Of a stretch of DNA of 64,000 bases, positions 50,799 through 59,677 are shown piece by piece (within the stretch, counting starts at the first letter, position 1; each line of letters begins with the position of its first letter). The notes under the pieces were generated by a model that ran no database searches, was not told the origin of the DNA, and saw only the letters and a list, made by a program, of their open reading frames with translations. Source of the DNA: Oceanobacillus kimchii X50 (GTDB lineage Bacteria; Bacillota; Bacilli; Bacillales; Amphibacillaceae). The stretch spans positions 3,709,253-3,773,252 of the forward strand of contig NZ_CM001792.1 of assembly GCF_000340475.1 (NCBI RefSeq), read 5' to 3'. A program made the position numbers and the translations under genes.

Positions 50799-51042
50799 CA
50801 ATCTAGGTAAACAAGTACGTGGAACGGACGAGTAATACAGTATAAAAATTGTGTAGAGAATGGAATCCATTGGCTGGAAGATTCCTACAATTACCTGTGT
50901 GAACCTACCCGGGAGTATGTTAGTGTAATGCTAACCGCAGTGAACTGCGATATCAATGGAGCTGGGTAATGAAATACCAATAAAGGTGGTACCGCGGATA
51001 ACTGATTCCGTCCTTTGACAAAGGATGTGTAATCAGTTTTTT
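50799..51042 (+). ncRNA. T-box leader of proC
   Basis: The T-box AAAGGTGGTACCGCGG (50982-50997) is followed by a terminator with a long stem (51000-51042) and U-run. The UGGU pairs with ACCA, fitting tRNA-Pro (A73). Stem-I landmarks (ggctggaagattcc, gaacctacccgggagta) are seen upstream. B. subtilis proI and proBA are known T-box targets, so proline starvation control is expected. Confidence 0.92.
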
Positions 51043-51171
51043 TATTTATCTGCTCGTAAACGAATACATGTGTCAGTTAATGTATCTATGTGTATTCGAT
51101 GCTCCACATATATTTTATACTTATCTCAACTCTATGATAAAAGAACATATCTTGTTAAGGAGGATATTAAC

Positions 51172-51984
51172 ATGAATCAAAAGATTGCATTTATGGGGGC
51201 AGGATCGCTTGCAGAAGCGATTATATCTGGAATTACAAAAGCTAAGATTGTCCCAAATGAAAATATACTCGTAACCAATAAAAGTGACAAAAACCGATTA
51301 AAACGAATGGAAGAGGGTTATGCCATTCAAGGAAATACAAATAAAAAAGAAGTAATCACACAAGCAGATATCATCATTTTGGCGATGAAACCAAAAGACG
51401 CTGCTACATCATTATCTTTTATGAAAGAATATATTCGTTCAAATCAAATGGTGATTTCTGTAATTGCAGGACTTACAACGGAAAGAATGGAATCGATCTT
51501 AGAAAAAGAAATTCCAGTTATTCGTACCATGCCTAATACCTCTGCATTAATCGGTCATTCAGCAACAGCGATTGCTAAAGGGACGTATGTTACTAATGAA
51601 CAATTAGCGATCGCTGAACAATTATTTCAAACAGTTGGTATGACTACAATTATTGAAGAAGAAGATATGCATACAGTTACAGCTATTGCTGGTAGCGGAC
51701 CGGCTTTCTTTTATTATATGGTGGAAGCGATGGAACAAGCAGCTACAGAAGCAGGATTAGATTCAGAATTAGCTTCCCAACTATTAGCTCAAACCGTCAT
51801 TGGTGCAGGAAAAATGTTAGAATTATCTGGGGACCCAAAAACCCTACGAAAAAATATTACAAGTCCTGGCGGAACAACTGAAGCAGGTGTCAAGCAGCTA
51901 ATGAGTGAAGATTTTGCAGCCATCGTACAATCCTGTGTTCAGCGAGCACGAGAACGTTCCATGGAACTTGCTGCGAAGTCATGA
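51172..51984 (+). CDS. proC: Pyrroline-5-carboxylate reductase
   Basis: A 270-aa enzyme for the last step of proline synthesis, the reduction of pyrroline-5-carboxylate with NADPH. The cofactor loop is IAFMGAGSLAEAII (about 5-18). The ProC signature is seen as AGSGPAFFYYMVEAMEQAA and LAQTVIGAGKML, with TSPGGTTEAGV near the end. The start is ATG 51172 after AAGGAGG; the frame is open back to 51025 but that is in the T-box. It corresponds to proI-type genes of Bacillus under proline T-box control. Confidence 0.96.
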   Translation: MNQKIAFMGAGSLAEAIISGITKAKIVPNENILVTNKSDKNRLKRMEEGYAIQGNTNKKEVITQADIIILAMKPKDAATSLSFMKEYIRSNQMVISVIAGLTTERMESILEKEIPVIRTMPNTSALIGHSATAIAKGTYVTNEQLAIAEQLFQTVGMTTIIEEEDMHTVTAIAGSGPAFFYYMVEAMEQAATEAGLDSELASQLLAQTVIGAGKMLELSGDPKTLRKNITSPGGTTEAGVKQLMSEDFAAIVQSCVQRARERSMELAAKS

Positions 51985-51997
51985 AGGGAGAAACGTC

Positions 51998-52288
51998 ATG
52001 CATACACCATCTTGTAAATATTGTGAAGCACAGTGGAGCTATGGTGAAACGTTTAAAAATATCTTTAAACCTCGTATGATATGTTCACATTGTGGGGAAG
52101 AAAATTATTACCAATCCAATAGTAAAAATAGTTGGATTACGCTATTTGGAATACCGATTGTTTTAATTGTTGCTTTATTATTAGATTTGTCGACAAGTTT
52201 AATTATACTTATTTCCATAATATTAGTGATTGTGCACATCGCGCTTTTCCCGTATCGGACACAATTAAAGAAGAAAGAAAAGAAATAA
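51998..52288 (+). CDS. TIGR04104-type CXXC membrane protein
   Basis: A 96-aa protein with an N-terminal CxxC...CxxC pair (Cys 6, 9, 29, 32) about 20 residues apart, likely a zinc ribbon. Two membrane helices follow (about 44-64 and 65-85), with a basic tail. This pattern fits the TIGR04104 family of small Bacillus membrane proteins of unknown role. AAGGGAG lies seven bases before ATG 51998, 13 bases after proC, so it may share the proC transcript. The longer frame from 51905 overlaps proC. Confidence 0.82.
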   Translation: MHTPSCKYCEAQWSYGETFKNIFKPRMICSHCGEENYYQSNSKNSWITLFGIPIVLIVALLLDLSTSLIILISIILVIVHIALFPYRTQLKKKEKK

Positions 52289-52290
52289 CA

Positions 52291-52327
52291 AAAAACGTGT
52301 AGAAAATAGAATCTTCTACACGTTTTT
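52291..52327. terminator. Bidirectional terminator
   Basis: A perfect 14-bp stem (aaaaacgtgtagaa / ttctacacgttttt) with A-runs and U-runs on both sides lies between convergent genes. It ends the proC unit and the dgk-dck unit. Confidence 0.92.
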
Positions 52328-52331
52328 ATTA

Positions 52332-53018
52332 CTAGTTCGTGATAATCTCACCTTTTTTATATTTTCTAGAAAGTTGAATGGAACGCCCTATTTTTTCTAA
52401 AATTAACGCTAGGGAATCATTTTCTTTCATTAAATCATAATCAGAGATATTAATGCGTAATACCGGACAAGCATTGAAATTATCTATCCAGTCACTATAA
52501 CGGCGATACATTTCTTCCCAATACTCAATTGGAGTGTTTTTCTCCATATCACGTCCACGACTTTTTATACGCGATACAACTTCATCAAAAGATCCTTCTA
52601 GATAAATGAGTAAATCCGGATGAGGAAAATACGGCGTCATTACCATTGCATCAAATAAACTTTTGTACGTCTCGTAATCAGTTGGATTCATGGTTCCATT
52701 ATCGTAATGCATTTTAGCGAAAATCCCTGTATCTTCGTAAATAGAGCGGTCTTGAATAAATCCACCACCGTATTCAAAAATCTTTTTCTGTTCTTTAAAG
52801 CGTTCTGCTAAGAAATAGATTTGCAAGTGAAAGCTCCAACGTTCAAAGTCATTGTAGAAATCACTTAAATAGGGATTGGAATCCACTTTTTCAAAAGAAG
52901 TTTTAAATTGTAATGCCTCTGCTAATGCATTGGTCATGGTTGATTTTCCAACTCCAACTGTTCCTGCAATGGTAATAATACTGTCATTAGGAATTTGATA
53001 TTTTTCTCGTAAATTCAT
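52332..53018 (-). CDS. dck: Deoxyadenosine/deoxycytidine kinase
   Basis: A 228-aa kinase for nucleoside salvage that phosphorylates dCyd and dAdo. The P-loop is IAGTVGVGKSTMTNAL (about 17-32), the DRS motif is FIQDRSIYEDTGIF and the lid holds SRGRDMEK. AGGGAG is seven bases before the ATG. It lies 21 bases after dgk; the same pair is next to serS in B. subtilis (yaaF-yaaG). Confidence 0.94.
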   Translation of the reverse strand: MNLREKYQIPNDSIITIAGTVGVGKSTMTNALAEALQFKTSFEKVDSNPYLSDFYNDFERWSFHLQIYFLAERFKEQKKIFEYGGGFIQDRSIYEDTGIFAKMHYDNGTMNPTDYETYKSLFDAMVMTPYFPHPDLLIYLEGSFDEVVSRIKSRGRDMEKNTPIEYWEEMYRRYSDWIDNFNACPVLRINISDYDLMKENDSLALILEKIGRSIQLSRKYKKGEIITN

Positions 53019-53038
53019 TTTGTTACTCCCTTTTTTGG

Positions 53039-53689
53039 TTAGTTAGACGGTAATGCATCACAATGTTCGTGAATAAGGCTTTTGACATCACCAATGATTT
53101 TTTTTAAATGATCTTGATATTGAACAAAATCCATTTGGTCTCCATCAATACGCAATACAGGAATATGAGGGTGAGTACGTTCAAATTCCAACATAAATGC
53201 CTCGTAATCAGCAGATAGCTGTCGCAAGTATTCTGGATCAATTTGTTGCTCAACTTCACGTCCACGCATACGAATTCGTTTAAGAATCGTATCTAAATCT
53301 GCATGAATATAAATAAGTATATTTGGTGTTGGCATGTCTTCTGTTAATATTTGATAGATCTTTTCATATTTCTCTAATTTATCTTGTTGTAACGTACGTT
53401 TCGCAAAGATCATATTTTTCGTTATATGGTAATCAGCTATTACTGATTGCTTTTGTTGTAAATAATCACGATTAATATCTTCAAGTTGTTTGAATCGATT
53501 GCATAAAAAGAACATTTCTGTTTGGAAACTCCATTCATTGATGTTCTGGTAAAATTTACCTAGAAATGGATTTTCTTCTACAATTTCTTTTAGTAAATGA
53601 AATTCAAAGTGGTCCGATAGTTTTTTTGCTAAGGATGTTTTTCCAATACCAATCGGTCCTTCGATGGCGATAAAAGGTACATCTGTCAT
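53039..53689 (-). CDS. dgk: Deoxyguanosine kinase
   Basis: A 216-aa deoxynucleoside kinase acting on dGuo. The start FIAIEGPIGIGKTSLAKKLS holds the P-loop. EIVEENPFLGKFYQNINEWSF and VIADYHITKNMIFAKRTL match the Dgk branch. The lid is MRGREVEQ. AGGAGGGG precedes the ATG. It is the first gene of dgk-dck and may share a divergent promoter region with the exporter gene. Confidence 0.94.
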   Translation of the reverse strand: MTDVPFIAIEGPIGIGKTSLAKKLSDHFEFHLLKEIVEENPFLGKFYQNINEWSFQTEMFFLCNRFKQLEDINRDYLQQKQSVIADYHITKNMIFAKRTLQQDKLEKYEKIYQILTEDMPTPNILIYIHADLDTILKRIRMRGREVEQQIDPEYLRQLSADYEAFMLEFERTHPHIPVLRIDGDQMDFVQYQDHLKKIIGDVKSLIHEHCDALPSN

Positions 53690-53832
53690 TGGTTCCCCTC
53701 CTATTTCCCACAGACATAAAACACGCTACTTATTCTACCATAAATCGACATTATCTACTACAGAACAACAAATAGTATTCATTTCTTGACAGAAAGGTAA
53801 TGGACGATTAAAATTCTTCCATTAAGGAGTGA

Positions 53833-55092
53833 TTGCTTATTTCACGCGAACAACAAGAAAAACCAAATTCTATATTACATAATCCCACTGGGAAAACGCG
53901 GATTGGATTAGCATTATTATTAGGATTACTGGCTTTTTTAGGCCCGCTTAATATTGATATGTATTTGCCAAGCTTTCCGGGGATTTCTGCAGATTTCGGC
54001 GTAAGTGCTACACTTGTCCAGTTTAGTTTGACTGCATGCTTAATAGGGCTAGCAGTTGGTCAATTAGTAGTTGGACCTATTAGTGATGCTCAAGGTAGGA
54101 AGAAACCATTATTAATTTCGACTTTCTTATTTGCATTATCTTCGCTTCTATGTGCTTTTGCACCCAATATTACAACGCTAATTATTGCGCGTTTCTTGCA
54201 AGGTTTAACTGCATCTGCAGGAGTAGTCTTATCTCGTGCTGTTGTACGTGATGTGTTTACAGGAAAACAACTGACGAAGTTTTTTGCACTTTTAATGGTA
54301 ATTAATGCAATTGCACCAATGATTGCACCAATGATTGGTGGAGGGATATTAGCTATTCCGTCAACAAATTGGCAATCTATCTTTTATTTTCTCGCTATGA
54401 TTGGAATTTTTATTGTGCTAATCGTTGCCATAAAATTAAAGGAAACCTTGCCTCTTGAAAAACGTATTCCAAGTTCGATTGGATCTTCTGTGAAAACAAT
54501 GGGAAGTTTACTCAAGGATCGTTCATTTATCGGCTATGCATTAGTGGTTGGATTTGTGCATGGGGGAAGTTTCGCTTATGTATCCGGTACACCATTTGTT
54601 TACCAAGAAATCTATGGTGTATCACCACAGGTATTCAGTGTCTTATTTGGAATTAATGGACTTGCTATTATTACCGGAAGCTTTATCATTGGACGTTTTA
54701 GTGACATTATTTCAGAGAAAAAACTGCTACAAACAGCAGTTACAATTGCATTAACTGCGACTTCCCTTCTTTTACTAATGACAATAATTAAAGGTCCGTT
54801 AGCGTCACTAGTGATTTTAATCTTTATATACATGATTACTATGGGGATGACGATCACAAGCACATTTACTTTAGGAATGGCCAAACAGGGGCATCGTGCA
54901 GGAAGTGCTAGTGCCGTATTAGGCATGCTTCCAATGTTACTTGGAGCATTATTTTCTCCTCTTGCTGGTATTAATGAAGCATCTGCTGTTCCAATGGGGA
55001 CGATATTGTTTACAACATCTCTTATCGGTTTCATTGCTTTCTATACATTGGTTAAAAAGGATCAAAATGAAAAGAAACAAGAAAAAGGTTAG
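53833..55092 (+). CDS. Bcr/CflA family multidrug efflux MFS transporter
   Basis: A 419-aa, 12-helix proton-coupled exporter. The motif GLAVGQLVVGPISDAQGRKKPLL in loop 2-3 is typical of the Bcr/CflA group, as are the LNIDMYLPSFP in helix 1 and RFLQGLTASAGVVLSRAVVRD in helix 4. The substrate is not known. It starts at TTG 53833, three bases after AAGGAG, a tight spacing. It ends about 80 bases before tRNA-Arg. Confidence 0.92.
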   Translation: MLISREQQEKPNSILHNPTGKTRIGLALLLGLLAFLGPLNIDMYLPSFPGISADFGVSATLVQFSLTACLIGLAVGQLVVGPISDAQGRKKPLLISTFLFALSSLLCAFAPNITTLIIARFLQGLTASAGVVLSRAVVRDVFTGKQLTKFFALLMVINAIAPMIAPMIGGGILAIPSTNWQSIFYFLAMIGIFIVLIVAIKLKETLPLEKRIPSSIGSSVKTMGSLLKDRSFIGYALVVGFVHGGSFAYVSGTPFVYQEIYGVSPQVFSVLFGINGLAIITGSFIIGRFSDIISEKKLLQTAVTIALTATSLLLLMTIIKGPLASLVILIFIYMITMGMTITSTFTLGMAKQGHRAGSASAVLGMLPMLLGALFSPLAGINEASAVPMGTILFTTSLIGFIAFYTLVKKDQNEKKQEKG

Positions 55093-55123
55093 AAAAAAGC
55101 TATATATTCAGTGATTTGTTAGC

Positions 55124-55152
55124 TTTTCAAATAGAAAAGTATTTAGTATAAT
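55124..55152 (+). promoter_or_regulatory. Candidate promoter of tRNA-Arg
   Basis: TTTTCA, a 17-base spacer and a perfect TATAAT (55147-55152), 21 bases before the tRNA. Confidence 0.55.
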
Positions 55153-55173
55153 AGCTTCTGTTATTACCTTTTT

Positions 55174-55246
55174 GCCCTCGTAGCTCAGGGGATAGAGCAT
55201 CGGTTTCCTAAACCGTGTGTCGCAGGTTCGAATCCTGCCGAGGGCG
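55174..55246 (+). tRNA. tRNA-Arg (anticodon CCT)
   Basis: A 73-base tRNA with acceptor stem GCCCTCG/CGAGGGC, D-arm GCTC...GAGC, anticodon CCT (55207-55209) and T-arm TTCGAAT. The discriminator is G; CCA is not encoded. One T-T mismatch closes the anticodon stem at the bottom. It decodes AGG. Confidence 0.93.
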
Positions 55247-55400
55247 TTGGTTTTATGTTCTAGCTTTTCTTAATCCAGTAATAAATTCATAATCAAGTAT
55301 TTTGTATGATCTGAATGTTGATTCTTATTGCAGACGGACACTTTCTGCAGGAGTTGTCGTCTTCCATTACAATCAAAGCCAAATGTTTCTTATAATCTGA

Positions 55401-55463
55401 ACTCTTTCAGAGGCGAATGATCTTATTAAAGAATTATATAAAAAAGTAAAAGAAAATGAATAA
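55401..55463 (+). pseudogene. Possible remnant of a gene C-terminus
   Basis: An open stretch reading TLSEANDLIKELYKKVKENE then stop follows a stop codon with no start. The helical, coding-like composition suggests the end of a lost gene. The surrounding 55247-55657 has otherwise no gene. Evidence is weak. Confidence 0.25.
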
Positions 55464-55573
55464 ATTATATACTAAAAAGAGGAGTTTACTAATATAATAT
55501 TTCAGAATAATCAAATATTAAATAAGATGGAATTAATTTTAATTTTCCATGTTGATTAAGGAGGAAAAGCTTA

Positions 55574-55617
55574 AAATCCAATCTACAACCACCTTTTTAA
55601 AGTTGTAAATTGGATTT
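55574..55617. repeat. Long inverted repeat downstream of tRNA-Arg
   Basis: A 16-bp stem with one mismatch (55574-55589 and 55602-55617) and a 12-nt loop. It is preceded by aaggagg with no start codon after it. It has no U-run, so it is not a typical terminator. Confidence 0.6.
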
Positions 55618-55657
55618 ATAAGCCGAAATGTAAGCTACACATTTCATGCAACAATTG

Positions 55658-55813
55658 CTACTTTAAATGTTTCAGCGCTATTTTTAGTTCATCAATCTGT
55701 TCGTTAATTTGCGTAATTTGCTCTCTTGTTAGATAATTTAACGACGATTTTAAATTTTTAAGGTAAAACAAGTCTCTAAGTAGCAGTGTTATTTCAGTGG
55801 AGTTCAATTTCAT
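55658..55813 (-). CDS. Small hypothetical protein
   Basis: A 51-aa protein with two predicted amphipathic helices (LRDLFYLKNLKSSLNYL and EQITQINEQIDELKIALKHL), as in small helical-hairpin proteins. The start is ATG 55813, with AAGGAG seven bases before it. A longer frame to 55840 has a weaker context. It is alone in a gene-poor stretch. No family recognised; perhaps a regulator or Spo0E-like peptide by size, but the Spo0E signature is absent. Confidence 0.55.
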   Translation of the reverse strand: MKLNSTEITLLLRDLFYLKNLKSSLNYLTREQITQINEQIDELKIALKHLK

Positions 55814-56166
55814 AATATCGCTCCTTGAAATGCGATTCATGTACTCTTTTTCCTTTTTATAAAGAAACTCAAACTATCAATTTACTAAAGCAAAAATAAT
55901 GTTTTCATTAATTCAGTTTATTATAGAGAGAATTTAATGTAGCTTTCAATGATTGGTACCATAGGTTTAGTAAGTAAATACAAATTACCAATTTTTGTAA
56001 CTGTTTTCATACTTATACAGATGAATGAATAAGTATATAAATCTTAATTTTAAAGGGTCTCATCGGAATTTTTAATGAAATTCAATGAAAGATAAGAAGG
56101 AGGTGTTTTAGTAACATAAGAAAAGATTAGTCTGTCCAAAATCTATTGTTTTATGATAGAATATTG

Positions 56167-56211
56167 TTTACCGGTTGGTAAACCGCGTGTAGTGGGGATT
56201 ATAATCCCCAC
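56167..56211. repeat. Pair of palindromes in the gap before the symporter gene
   Basis: TTTACC-ggtt-GGTAAA (56167-56182) and the perfect 20-bp palindrome GTGGGGATTATAATCCCCAC (56192-56211) stand side by side. They lie in a 575-base gap (55814-56389) with no gene I can support. At 56097-56106 an aaggaggtgt has no start codon after it. Confidence 0.6.
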
Positions 56212-56389
56212 CGGGCACAGGATGTATTTTATTAATTCACCTATCTTAAGACACCAATTCAAAAAACTCCTTCCACAAATTAACATCATATCGTTTATTA
56301 TCCCAATGCCCATTCATAATTACTAAGTATAGAGAGGATATCACACATATAAGAAAGAATTTTCAGAATAGAAAGGATGGAATTACACC

Positions 56390-57616
56390 ATGAGTTTAAC
56401 TAAAAAGATATTAATTGCGCTCATTGCAGGTGCTGTTGTTGGAGGAATTTTAACATTTACACCTGATTCATTTTTTGGACCAGTAGATAAGTATTTTCTA
56501 AATCCAATTGGTCAAATATTCTTAAATTTAATTATGATGCTTGTTGTACCGCTAGTATTCGTATCTATTACTCTAGGAACAGCTGGATTAGGTGAACCAG
56601 CTAAACTAGGTAAAATTGGTGTAACTACTGTTGGGTTTTTCTTATGTACTACTGCACTTGCAATTACAATAGGATTAGGTTTAGGTTATATCATACAACC
56701 AGGAGAAGCAGGAATGTTCGATACCGAAAATGCGAACTATGAGCCAAGTGAAGCTCCTCCGATAATGGATACATTAATAAACATCATTCCAGAAAATCCA
56801 ATTGCAGCAATGTCATCAGGAGAAATGTTACAAATAATTGCTTTTGCAATATTTATTGGTATTGCTTTAGCTTACCTTGGAGATAAAACTCAAGGGATTT
56901 ATAATTTATTTGAACAAGCAAATGAAATATTGAATTGGTTAGTTATGGTAGTAATGAAATTCGCCCCTTATGGAGCTTTTGCCTTGATCGCATCGGCCAT
57001 AGGTGGTGCTGGGATAGACGCAGTAGGATCTATGCTAAGCTATATGTTAACGGTTATACTTGGATTATTTGTTCATGGTCTATTAGTATATGGTTTGGTC
57101 ATTTGGTTCTTAGGAAAACAGAATCCATTTACCTTTTATAAAGGATTTTTCCCGGCAATGTCTGTTGCGTTTAGTACATCAAGTTCCAATGCAACATTAC
57201 CACTTTCCATGAAGACAGCACAGGAAAATCTCGGGGTAAAGAAAGAAATTAGTAGTTTTGTTCAGCCTCTAGGCGCAACCATAAATATGGATGGTACTGC
57301 AATAATGCAGGCCGTTGCGACCGTGTTTATCTCGCAAGTATATAGTATACCATTAGGATTTTCAGAACTACTAATGGTAGTGTTAGTTGCAACATTAGCT
57401 AGTGTTGGAACAGCAGGAGTACCAGGTGTAGGAATGATTATGTTAGCAATGGTATTAAATCAAATTGGTTTACCTGCAGAGGGTATTGCATTAATTATTG
57501 GTATTGACCGTATTTTAGATATGCTACGTACATCATTAAACATTACTGGTGATGCAACAATAGCGTATGTAATTTCTGAAAGAGAAAAACGTAAAGAAGC
57601 AGCTAGCGTGAAATAG
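56390..57616 (+). CDS. Dicarboxylate/amino acid:cation symporter (GltT/GltP type)
   Basis: A 408-aa symporter of the DAACS family for glutamate, aspartate or C4-dicarboxylates. The serine-rich hairpin reads FSTSSSNATLPLSMK (about 263-277) and the binding motif NMDGTAIMQ (about 301-309). Eight helices are expected. It is most like GltT/GltP, but the substrate is not settled by sequence. AAAGGA precedes the ATG. A terminator follows. Confidence 0.93.
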   Translation: MSLTKKILIALIAGAVVGGILTFTPDSFFGPVDKYFLNPIGQIFLNLIMMLVVPLVFVSITLGTAGLGEPAKLGKIGVTTVGFFLCTTALAITIGLGLGYIIQPGEAGMFDTENANYEPSEAPPIMDTLINIIPENPIAAMSSGEMLQIIAFAIFIGIALAYLGDKTQGIYNLFEQANEILNWLVMVVMKFAPYGAFALIASAIGGAGIDAVGSMLSYMLTVILGLFVHGLLVYGLVIWFLGKQNPFTFYKGFFPAMSVAFSTSSSNATLPLSMKTAQENLGVKKEISSFVQPLGATINMDGTAIMQAVATVFISQVYSIPLGFSELLMVVLVATLASVGTAGVPGVGMIMLAMVLNQIGLPAEGIALIIGIDRILDMLRTSLNITGDATIAYVISEREKRKEAASVK

Positions 57617-57630
57617 TAAAACAAATTTGC

Positions 57631-57677
57631 AGGAAGAAAACCATTCGCTATAAGAGTGGCTTTCTTCCTGTTTTTTT
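57631..57677 (+). terminator. Terminator after the symporter gene
   Basis: A 9-bp stem (aggaagaaa / tttcttcct) with an inner cca/tgg pair and a run of seven U. Confidence 0.88.
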
Positions 57678-57772
57678 GCAAAATGCGGACAAGGGACTTT
57701 AAAAAAGTCACGAAATGTTCTAAAATAGATAACAGTTACCAAAATGTTTTAATAATTTCGTGTAATTAGAAT

Positions 57773-57786
57773 TGTAATCGTTTGCA
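57773..57786 (+). promoter_or_regulatory. cre-like site upstream of acsA
   Basis: TGTAATCGTTTGCA fits the CcpA consensus TGNAANCGNNNNCA and lies 22 bases before the acsA start. CcpA control of acsA is known in B. subtilis. Confidence 0.65.
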
Positions 57787-57807
57787 AAATCATAGTGAGG
57801 TGATTAA

Positions 57808-59523
57808 ATGGATATGCAAGTAGTACCTGCACGTGAAGGTAATCATAATTTAAAGGATTATGAAGCTTTTAGAAAGAATTTTTCATGGGAGGAAGTCAAG
57901 AAAAATTTCTCTTGGTATGAAACAGGAAAGGTGAATATGGCCTATGAAGCAGTAGATAAGCATGCAGCTAATCCAAACAAAAAAGATCAAGCAGCCTTAT
58001 TATACTCTGCTCCCAATCATGAAGAGAAAGTAACGTTTGAACAACTTCGACTAAAGAGTAATCAATTTGCAAATGTACTAAAGAAATATAACATTGAAAA
58101 AGGCGATCGTGTCTTTTTGTTTATGCCGAGGAGTCCAGAATTCTATGCAGCATTTTTTGGAATTCTAAAAATCGGAGCTATTGCCGGTCCATTATTTGAA
58201 GCGTTTATGGAACAGGCAGTAGGAGATCGGTTGGAAGACAGCGAGGCTCGAGTGTTAATTACAACGCCAGAATTATTATATCGTGTACCACAGGATAAGC
58301 TCCCGAATTTAGAAAAAATTGTACTTGTAGGTGATAATTCAGAAACAGATGATAAATATATTCATTATGATGAAGAGATGAAAGACGCATCTGAAGAATT
58401 TGATATTGTCTGGGTTGATTTAGAGGATGGAATGTTATTGCATTACACATCTGGTTCAACAGGAAAACCAAAAGGAATCCTTCATGTGCACAATGCCATG
58501 ATTCAGCATTATGCTACTGCAGAATGGGTCCTTGATTTAAAAGAAGATGATATTTATTGGTGTACCGCAGATCCAGGTTGGGTAACTGGTACGAGTTATG
58601 GAATCTTTGCCCCGTGGCTTCACGGAGTAACCAATGTTATTCGCGGTGGACGGTTTACACCAGATGATTGGTATCAAACATTACAAGATTATAAAGTATC
58701 GGTCTGGTATACGGCACCAACTGCATTACGAATGTTGGTAAGTTATGGAGAAGACACAGTGAAAAAATATGATCTATCTTCTGTTCGGCACATCCTTAGT
58801 GTTGGAGAGCCATTGAATCCAGAAGTAATTACATGGGGGTTAAAAGCTTTTGATCTGCGAATTCATGATACATGGTGGATGACAGAGACAGGTGCGCAAT
58901 TAATTGTGAACATCCCTTCTCTTGAGATTAGACCAGGATCCATGGGAAAACCAATACCTGGCGTAGAAGCTTCAATCGTTGATAATGAAGGAAATGAAAT
59001 TCCACCAAACCAAATGGGGAACCTTGCTATTAAGGAAGGCTGGCCATCGATGATGCGGGAAGTGTGGAATAATAAAGGTAAGTATGATAGCTATTTCGTA
59101 AATGGCTGGTATGTGTCGGGTGATAGTGCATACCGTGATGAAGATGGGTATTTTTGGTTCCAAGGTCGTCTGGATGATGTCATTAATACATCAGGCGAAA
59201 GAGTCGGCCCATTTGAAGTAGAAAGTAAATTAATAGAACATCCAGCGGTTTCAGAAGCAGGTGTTATCGGAAAACCGCACCCTGAACGCGGTGAAATTAT
59301 TAAGGCATTTATTACTTTAAATGCAGGGTATGAAGATAGTGAAGAATTATTAGAGGATATTCGTCAATTTGTCAAAACAGGCTTAAGTGCACATGCAGCT
59401 CCTCGAGAAATTGAGGTGAAGGATAGTATTCCAAAAACGAGAAGTGGGAAAATTATGCGTAGACTTCTAAAATCTTGGGAACTTGGTTTGCCTACAGGAG
59501 ATACATCTACTTTAGAAAAATAA
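57808..59523 (+). CDS. acsA: Acetyl-CoA synthetase
   Basis: A 571-aa acyl-adenylate enzyme making acetyl-CoA from acetate. The AMP-binding core LLHYTSGSTGKPKGILHVH (about 210-228), DTWWMTETGAQ, SGDSAYRDEDGYFWFQGRLDDVIN and the catalytic-lysine end PKTRSGKIMRRLLK (about 543-556) are intact. The protein is of the shorter Bacillus AcsA type. GAGGTGATTAA stands before the ATG. A cre-like site lies in the leader, so glucose repression is expected. Confidence 0.96.
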   Translation: MDMQVVPAREGNHNLKDYEAFRKNFSWEEVKKNFSWYETGKVNMAYEAVDKHAANPNKKDQAALLYSAPNHEEKVTFEQLRLKSNQFANVLKKYNIEKGDRVFLFMPRSPEFYAAFFGILKIGAIAGPLFEAFMEQAVGDRLEDSEARVLITTPELLYRVPQDKLPNLEKIVLVGDNSETDDKYIHYDEEMKDASEEFDIVWVDLEDGMLLHYTSGSTGKPKGILHVHNAMIQHYATAEWVLDLKEDDIYWCTADPGWVTGTSYGIFAPWLHGVTNVIRGGRFTPDDWYQTLQDYKVSVWYTAPTALRMLVSYGEDTVKKYDLSSVRHILSVGEPLNPEVITWGLKAFDLRIHDTWWMTETGAQLIVNIPSLEIRPGSMGKPIPGVEASIVDNEGNEIPPNQMGNLAIKEGWPSMMREVWNNKGKYDSYFVNGWYVSGDSAYRDEDGYFWFQGRLDDVINTSGERVGPFEVESKLIEHPAVSEAGVIGKPHPERGEIIKAFITLNAGYEDSEELLEDIRQFVKTGLSAHAAPREIEVKDSIPKTRSGKIMRRLLKSWELGLPTGDTSTLEK

Positions 59524-59541
59524 TAATAGGGTATTAGAAGT

Positions 59542-59575
59542 GGCTGGGATGACCTCCCAGCCTTTGTCGTGCATT
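59542..59575 (+). terminator. Terminator after acsA
   Basis: An 8-bp GC-rich stem (ggctggga / tcccagcc) with a 5-nt loop, 18 bases after acsA. The U-tract is broken (tttgtcgtgcattttt). Confidence 0.65.
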
Positions 59576-59677
59576 TTTACGACTTAAGAAAGGGTTTTGT
59601 TCAAAGTTAATGATGTTTAGCAAAAATGTAACTGGGGAACAAAATATTATATAAGTCATTAAAGGAGTGGATAAATA

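Noticed and set aside
54612..55034. 140-residue antisense frame in the MFS gene
   Set aside because: Antisense shadow of a hydrophobic coding sequence, without a ribosome site.
55174..56389. tRNA-Arg as a proven attachment site
   Set aside because: No repeat of the tRNA 3' end and no integrase gene were seen downstream.
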